Source: Gordionus sp. m RMFG-2023 (Eukaryota > Nematomorpha > Gordioida > Chordodea > Parachordodidae). From it: DNA of 64,000 nucleotides. The stretch covers positions 2,792,509-2,856,508 of the forward strand of contig NC_088777.1 of assembly GCF_954871325.1 (NCBI RefSeq), in the 5' to 3' direction. The notes under the pieces are model-generated. The model was not told where the DNA came from, ran no database searches, and was given only the letters and a program-made list of their open reading frames with translations. The position numbers and the translations under genes were made by a program. This document shows, piece after piece, positions 26,601-35,600 of the stretch (position 1 is its first letter; every line of letters starts with the position of its first letter).

Positions 26601-29600
26601 AAGTAAAAAAAAACAGATACATTAAAACGTAGTTGTTTGTTATTGTAATACCTGAGTGTTGTTTTGATAGTTAAGTAACTATATAAACTAATAATTATAT
26701 AAGATGATTTAACATAGTCTGGAAGAGAAAAAATAGTTAAATCAAACAAACCGCCAAAATCATCGCAATTTGAACAAATATTTGAATGCTTAGTTAGAAA
26801 ATGGAATTAATGTAGAAAAAAATAATAAAGCCTACTGTTGTAATATTTTAAATGATTTGTTGTAATTTTTTAAATGATTATTTATAATTGTATTAAAATG
26901 ATAAAATTAATTATTATAATATATGTATATATTATGAACCTGTTGTTAGCCATGTATTTTGTTGATATTTGTGAAAAGAAATACAGTGGCAACAAAGGAA
27001 AAGGATTTTTATTCATTAATTGGTTTTTGTAAGAAGAAAATTTTACGATTGAAAAAATTATTGAAGATACGAGAAAAACATTTAATTAATAAAGAGACCA
27101 ATAAATTATATGATTAATGAAAATTCTTAAATTATAGAGTATATCCAGAAAATATTTAATTAACGAAGAATATACCAAGAAAACATTTAATTAATAAAGG
27201 TAAGGAGATTTTCAATTTAATTTATTTTCAATTTAATTTCAATTTTCATATTAAATAACTTTCTTATTAATTTATTTATTTTCAATGTAATTTCAATTTT
27301 CATATTAATTAACTATCATTTAATTTTAATATTAATTAACTTTCTTATTACCTACTAATTTATAATTAAATTTAAATGTATAATAAAATTTGAAAGATTA
27401 GTAAATGAGATTTATTTTTTCTTAGTTTACCCAAGAGTAGAACCATGCAAATTCAATTTAATTAAAGTGCCAATCATATTTAAATTTTAGACGCAACACG
27501 GCTCGAATTTTCTACAAGAGCTTGGAGGGGAAAAGTTACTTCAAAATATATTTTTAGATGCTTAGGTAAATGCCAACAATATTATTTTACCAATATATGA
27601 AAGATGTTTAAGTTTGGGTGAGAAACTTAAAATTAATATTGAGAAACGTAGGCTAATCATAGATTACATGTTAGCTTTGGAATCAACTTTTGATTATTAT
27701 AAAAAAGTTATTTTTTTACCATTATTAAAAACAATTATTACTCACTTTAAATTAAAATTTGCTGGGCATAGCAAAATATTAAAATATTCATCATCCTCAG
27801 AACAATTAATTATTAACAATAATATAATGCTTAGCATTAAAAAAATTATAATTTTTTTGAATCCGACATTATCGGTGGATACGAACAGCTAAAATCAGAT
27901 ACTGAAGCTTGGTATTCTGATCTAAGCAGCATGATCCCTACAGATCATCCCAGTAACCCTGTTATTACAATTATTTAAGGAAACTTTAAACTTAAGAACA
28001 AATATCAAAACACTTTTAATAATATTAGCAACACTTACCATAACTACTTGCACTAATGAGCAGTCATTTTCGACACTGACTCAACTTAAAAGTTATTTAA
28101 GGACAACCTCTGGCCAGGCGAGGACCAATGGATTGGCTCTTCTAAATATAAATAGAGATCATAATCCTAGTCCAAATGAGGTCATAGAGGAAATGGCGAA
28201 AGGGCCACACTCTCCACCCTTTTATCATTTATTACCATGAAGACAACATATAAAACATGTAAGTCTTGTGGTTATATCAGATTGTTAGCACAACGCATGT
28301 GCATTTTATTTATTTCAATTCAAACAAAAATGATCTTGTTCTTAAAAGAAAGAAATTTGATAGATTGACCAAAATTTATTATTTTTCTGATGTAGTGATT
28401 ATTGTGAAGCTATAAACGAATGAGGAATCAAATTGTTTAATTTTTCAATTAAATAATCCGCGAATTCGTCAGCGAATTTTATCAGTGTTTCGAGGGTAGT
28501 AGTTCGATCAACTGCTAACCATTATTTGAATGTTATCTAATGGATTGAATTCGCGTCAAATAATAATAAGTTTTTCTTTTATTTTGGAAGATCCAGGGTA
28601 AAATTTATATTATTTAAATAACATCTGGACTGGATTGCAAAGATTTTGTGCTATACAATGTTTATATTCGTTGATAGGAGGATAATTATAATGATCAATA
28701 TCAGTTGTTAGCTGTTTTAATTTTCCACCTATTAAAATGAGCTAAAAATTTTGATGCAATGTGCAGATAGACCACTTGCTAGGAACACAAAAGTACAATG
28801 CTTTTATTACCCTAGACAAAAACAAAATAGAAGTCAAAATTTATTCAAATTTTTTAGATGATATATTTTAAATATGTTTAGAATTATTTTGTCAAGTAAT
28901 TTCGAGTCATAATAAAACTTGAGTGTTAAATAAATCACATTATCCCAACCACTTCTCAAAAGTTTTCTTAAAGATAAAAAAATATAAACATTTCACAAGT
29001 GTTCATTAAATGAAGATATTTATGTTAAATTTGATCAATTTTAGCCACATAAGGAGTCATAACTCCTAGACCCATTTTCATCCCAATCTAGGATTTAGTA
29101 CAAATATAAAGCAGTGTTATATCTATTTACAGGAAAAAAAATTTGAAACATCAGATTTTCAATATTAATCAGATTTATATAATTTATTTATGTCTTATTA
29201 CGCTACACAATAAAATATAAATTATTTCTCTAACTTAATTATTTCTCAAGATGTTTGAAAATATATAAAGCGCATTTCCGCGCTTTAAACGCCCATTTGG
29301 GAGATAAAATTTCATTTTTTTTCTTATAGCATATACTACCATTATGCAAAATTTAAGAAAAATTGATTGGGAATTAACGGAAATTTAAGGGAATTAATGA
29401 TATTAATTAAATAACCAATAATTTTTAACAAAAATTTTAATGATTTTCTCTCAGTATGCAAATTTTGTCAAAATTAACAAGATCAGACAGGAAGGTTATC
29501 GTCTTGATTATGACTAATTCATCATGGAGGACATGGCCAACATTAAATGTTTAAGTATACTTTATATTTAATAATTATCAATTCAGAAATATATAAAGCT

Positions 29601-32600
29601 ATGAACCTGGGTCTGGGGTGGTAAGAAGCGGTATATGTCATATATCTGTTCTTTGAATCCTTTGCTAAGCATTTCATCCGCTTCGTCTATAACAAGCAGC
29701 TTGATATTGCGGGTGCGAAGGCATTTGCGCTGTATCATATCAAAAACTCGGCCCGGTGTACCAGATACCACGTGTTGTCCATAATCCAATTTTCTGGTAT
29801 ACAAATAATATCGAATAGTTTTCAATCAACTCATCCAAAATAATTTAAAATTTTGTCATTTATAAAAAAAATAAGGTACCCACTCAATATGATTTAAATT
29901 AGTTTTAAAAATATACTAAATATTTTTCTGTTTGAAAGTCTCAAATATTTTTATATGGGCTGAGCTTAAAATTCAAAAGGAATATTTGACTATGATCAGA
30001 CCTATAAAATTTTCAGGTCAGGCTTTAGGACAGAGATGCACTGGTAACATTTTTTTGCCGATATTGATACCAGATTTCTATTTTATAAATTAGGCTGTGT
30101 CCTAAATCAAAAAAAAATTCTCAAAAATTATCGTAAAATTTTTGGGAGATTTGAGAGATACGAAATATGTCCCGATTCATAGATTTTAAAATATTTGATG
30201 TGAATGATTTACTATTTCTATTTTTTATATTATTTGTTGATACGACTGAGCGTAGAAGAAGGCATAGATTTTTAGAAGGCCAGTATATATGATATTATAT
30301 GTATTATTTCTAGAGATCAAGGACTTTTTAAAATATTTGATAATATTCAATCTTATCCTGACAAATTTCGTCAGATGTTTCACATGCATGTGGAAACATT
30401 CAACTACATTCTTATGAATTTGGAGTCTATAGACACCGCTATAGTTATACATAAAAACTCTATTAGTATGAAGCATCGACTCTATATAACACTCATGTAT
30501 GATGATCATTTTTTTTATAATCTGTATACATTTATAGATATTTGACAACTGGTATGAACTTTAGAAAAATAGCATTATATGCAAAGATAGGAAAAACATT
30601 AGTAAGCACAATTGTCACAGCAACATGTAGGTTATTATGAGTAGGTCTACAGCCCAAGCTCTCTGTTTACCAACAGTTCAACAGATGCTTGAAATATCAG
30701 GATACTTCAGGAAATCAGGTTTTCCTCATATATTGATGGAAAACATGTCAAAATAAAACAACCTAAAAAAAGTGGATCCACATTTTATAATTATAAAAAA
30801 TTTAATTCCATTGTGATTCAAGGTATTTCAGATGATAAAGTAGGTATTTATAAATTTTCTAAATTTTAATTCTTTTCTAGATTCATGTTAATAGAAGTTG
30901 GGTTTCCTGGATCTATATCAGATAGAAGTATATTTTCTAAAAGCCTATTTTATGAAGGAATGATCAAAAAAGATTCCCAACACAAATTTTTTATTTTCAA
31001 CAGATATATTATCACCTTACATATTTGTAGGTGATGATGCATATCCTTTAATGGATTTTATTATGAAACCTTAGAAAACAAATTTGAATGATAATAAATT
31101 AAATTTCAATACAAAATTATCAAAACCCAGAGTATCTATAGAAAATGCTTTAACATCATGAGTGCCAAATTCAGACACCTTTATAAACCATCAGAAACAA
31201 ATATTACCAATACTATACAAATAGTTAAGGCTGACTGCATATTGCACAATAATAATTAATCTTGCAAATTGAGGGAATAAAAATGGCTAACGAATTTCAA
31301 TTGATGGAAACTATAAGACCTTATAGATATTTGTGGTGTATTAGTGACCTTAAATACATAGACACCGCTGGTAGCAAAATCAAGTGGGAGGAGATTGGTA
31401 AGAGATATGATCTTACTTATGAGAAATAGAAAAAAAATTTGCTGAAATAAAGGCAAAATTTAATAAAATTTTTGTTATATCCAGAAAATCAGGTATAATT
31501 ATAAATATAATATATATTATTTTATATTTTAGGTTCAGGTGCTAATATTTTGAATAGCAAGCAACTCAAATTTATTGAGGATTATTATTGACTAAAAGAA
31601 AATGTTGAAGATATTTGTAAGCATTCTGAAGCTAGTTTCAGTTTGAAACTATCTAAGGATTCTATTAATGAAAAAATATCTCCACATGTATTATAACATG
31701 AAATTAGAACTATATAATAATCTATATTTTAGGATTATGAGCAAATCATTCAAGATGTGATGAATGTTCAAACATCATCACAGGCATTATTACATGAAAT
31801 TAGATCTATATAATAAACTATACTTTAGAATGATGAACCAAATGCACAAAATATCTTAAATGATATAGTTAATTCATTTAGTCCTATAGACATGAATATG
31901 TCTGAGAATGAAATATTAGAAGTTGAATATTTATTATATATTTTATTAATTTAATGATAGTTAGACAAAAAGAAAATATTTCTCCTTGTACCTCTAAAAG
32001 GAAAAATTTGGGAAATTCCAAATCTAAAAGAATAAACAAAATTAAAAAATATGATACTGAAAAGATGGATATATTTAGAGTTATTTTTGAAATAGATTTT
32101 GCAAAAAAAGTATCATATGATGATGATATTCATCATGTTCAGAGATTTTTTAAATCCTTCCAAACAACCTTTAAACTTATGACTGAAAAAGAAATTTATG
32201 AAATAAAAATGAAATTTTCAGAAGAATTTATATCTATTTATATGTAATCTTTTATACATATTATATTCTTATATCTTAATATTTAATACCATATTTATAA
32301 TATGTTTAACATATTTTGTATATTTTTATAATAAAAATTCTTATATTTAATGTTAAAAAGTGTAAATTTATTCATTGTAGCAGTCTTCCTCATTAAATTA
32401 ATTACAAATATTTTACTAATACAATATAATCAAAAGAACACTTTTTATTGCATTCTTTATCGAATATTTATAAAAAAAATTATATAAATTTGACAAATGA
32501 AAACATTCATAAGAAATATAAGGTTATGAGAATTAAGAAATTTAAGGTTATTATGGGAATTAAAAAATAAATGTATACAAAAATTTTACATATAATTATT

Positions 32601-35600
32601 TACAAATAGGTTAAATGTTTGTCTGATATTATTAGAGCTTTCAGTCTATTGTTGGAACTGAGATTGGGTAAAATTTGGAATAGGAAAATCTTCATGAATT
32701 ATTGATGTAGAATGATTTACCTCAAGATCAATTATAATATTGTGCAATAGGCAGTCAGCCTTAACTATTTGTATAGTATTGGTAATATTTGTTTCCGATA
32801 GTTTATATAGGTGTCTGAATTTGGCACTCATGATGTTAAAGCATCTCTCTATAGATACTCTGGCTTTTGATAATTTTGTTTTGAAATTTAATTTATTATC
32901 ATTCAAATTTGTTTTATAAGTTTCATAATAAAATCCATTAAAGGATATGCATCATCACCTACATATACGTAAGGTGATAATATATCTGTTGAGGGTAAAA
33001 AATTTGGATTGAGAATCTTTATGATTTTTTTGATCATCCCTTCATAAAATAGGCTTTTAGAAAATATACTTCTATCTGATATAGATCCAGGAAACCCAAC
33101 TTCTATCAACATGAATCTAGAAAAGGATTAAAATTTAGAAAATATATAAATATCTAGCTTTATCATCTGAAATACCTTGAATCACAATGGAATTGAATTT
33201 TTTATAATTATAAAATGTGGATCCACTTTTTTTAGGTTGTTTTATTTTGACATGTTTTCCATCAATAGCACCTATTATATGAAGAAAACCTGATTTCCTG
33301 AAGTATCTTGCTGATATTTCAAGCATCTGTTGAACTGTCGGAAAACAGAGATGCTTGGGCTGTAGACCTACCCATAATAACCTACATGTTGCTGTGACAA
33401 TTGTGCTTACTGATGTTTTCCTATAATGCTATTTTTCTAAAGCTCATACCAGTTGTCAAATATCTATAAATATATACAGATTATAAAAAAAATGATCATC
33501 ATACATGAGTGTTATATAGAGTCGATGCTTCATACTAATAGAGTTTTTATGTATAACTATAGCGGTGTCTATAGACTCAAATTCATAAGAATGTAGTTGA
33601 ATGTTTCAACATGCATGTGGAACATCTGACGAAATTTGTAAGTATTAGATGGAATACTATCAAATATTTTAAAAAGTCCTTGATTTCGAAATAATACATA
33701 TAATATCATATATACTGGCCTTCTAAAAATCTATGCCTTCTTCTACGCTCAGTCATATCAACAAATAATATAAAAAATAGAAATAGTAAATCATTCATAT
33801 CAAACAGTTAAAAATTGAAAATAAATATATGAATCGGGACATATTTCGTACCTCTCAAATCTCCCGAAAGTCTTGAGATTCGCAAAATTTATGAATTTTT
33901 TTTTTTTTGATTTAGGACACAGCCTAAAAAATTATAATATTAATTTTTAAAAACAAAGCAGAAGATAGTTAATATTTAAAAATAGGATAGATAAATTAAC
34001 ATGGATAATTATTTTGGTGATCTTAGCATATAGGATATCTTTGTATAAGGTGATAGTTTTCAAAACACTTATATTTTCCTTATAATTTATAAAATATTAA
34101 ATTCAAAAACTTTTTAGATAAATTATTGTATATTTATATATCAGTTATGATTTTACATTTTTTTAAGAAATTAATATCTAACTATGAATTTGAAAAATCA
34201 TAAAAAATCAATGGTGATCAATGCAGTGGGGGTAACACATTTGCAATGAATTGGCCTGTTAAGATTTTATAAAGGGTATCTCCAATATGTATAATTTTTT
34301 AAAATATATTACATATAAATTCTTCGAAATTTAAATTTTATATTCAAAATATTTTGTAAGAGTTGCCCAACTCATAAAGGTTTTAACCTAGCCTATACAG
34401 ATCTTTAGTAGTTAAGATGCTGCATAAATACTATTAATTGATGATAAAAATAAATCCCAGCCAAAAGCCTTATTTATAGGGCATTAGAAATGATATCATA
34501 GGAATTTTCTAGATGATTTATTATTTAAAAAAATATATATAATTTAGGAGATATAAATAAATTTTTTCCTAGTTTTTATAAATACTATCATTAAGGTGAG
34601 GTTCTAATATTTTGTATTAGGCAAAAAATCCCTTTAACTTCTTTTGTAAAAATATTAAATGTGCTTTATTTGAATACTAAATTTATTAAAAATTGAAAGG
34701 GGTTATCTGAAAAGCATGTTTTGATGTTTTTTAAAAAACCAACAAGTATTTTTATAAAATTAATTAAGTCAAATACATTCAAAATGTTGACCTAAAACAC
34801 TCAAATAAAAGTTTTCACCTGAAAATCTAAAGTTGTTTAAAATTTTTAAGATGATTAAGAAAAATTTATATTGAAGATATTTTAAAAAGATAATCATTTT
34901 ATTTCAATAACCAAATATGTTACTATTAAGCTTTTGATGTATTTTTTATTATTTGTTATATTTTATTAATAAACTAACTCAGTATATATGCCTAAACATT
35001 TGTTTAGATCAGGTTTGGTTATAGGATAATATTTATAATTGAATTGGATAATATGCAAGTATTAGTTCAATTTTAAAAAATATATAAATGTCAAATAATT
35101 AATTTAAGCTTATAAATATATTTTTTAATTTTAATATTGTCTTTGAATTTGAGTTAATTTTAAAAAACAATGTTGTTATAATTTTAATTATGTTATTATC
35201 CTATACTGATATAAAAATAAATATAATTTAAATATATAAAAATATTAAAATTATATCTGAAAAATAAATTTAATAGTAATTAAAAATATATTTATGAAGT
35301 CTTTTAATAAGATTCAGTTTAATTAACACATAAGATAAAAATGGTTCTAGCAATAAATAGAAAACTTATGTTCAAAAAATTTGGAATAATTTTATTTTTA
35401 TTTAAAGTTTAAATCAATTCATAACATTATTAACCTAATATCTTCTCCTAGATTTGTACCTCCAATGCAAGCATGGCATTGAACATTCATTCTATCACCT
35501 ACTGCTAGAATAACTCTTTGTATCTGTTGGGCCAACTCACGAGTTGGTGCAAGAACAAGAGCTTGAGTGTCTCGAATTTTTGTATCTATCGATTCGAGAA

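Larger units (their letters stand above)
14916..27562. repeat. Giant near-perfect palindrome of about 12.6 kb
   Basis: The left arm (14916 to about 21340) and right arm (about 21385-27562) are reverse complements with few substitutions over long stretches, and a spacer of roughly 50 bp around 21362. The arms are not identical: the left has one extra 269-bp leader repeat, and there are scattered base changes. This argues against a simple read-folding artefact. Each arm contains, from outside in, a hAT piece, a MULE 3' fragment, an internally deleted MULE, a longer MULE in the opposite orientation, and a tandem repeat block. Confidence 0.95.
30093..33924. mobile_element. PIF/Harbinger element with inverted duplicated ends, in eIF4A3 intron 1
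   Basis: Termini are exact inverted repeats over at least 16 bases (GGCTGTGTCCTAAATC inward from both ends), and the similarity continues about 90 bp. A TA dinucleotide flanks each side. The outer 1.15-1.2 kb on each side (30093-31257 and 32729-33924) are reverse complements, each carrying a transposase copy pointing inward. The middle holds a MADF/BESS-type gene on the + strand. All coding parts contain breaks, so it looks non-autonomous. Confidence 0.85.

Noticed and set aside
14432-28250. Possible single very large transposon of the 15-20 kb class spanning the outer inverted repeats
   Set aside because: No polymerase, integrase or capsid-type genes are visible; all coding content is MULE or hAT transposase, so nested DNA transposons explain it.
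30225-30548. 107-residue open frame on the - strand
   Set aside because: It is the antisense of the left Harbinger transposase copy, which gives a recognisable product on the + strand.
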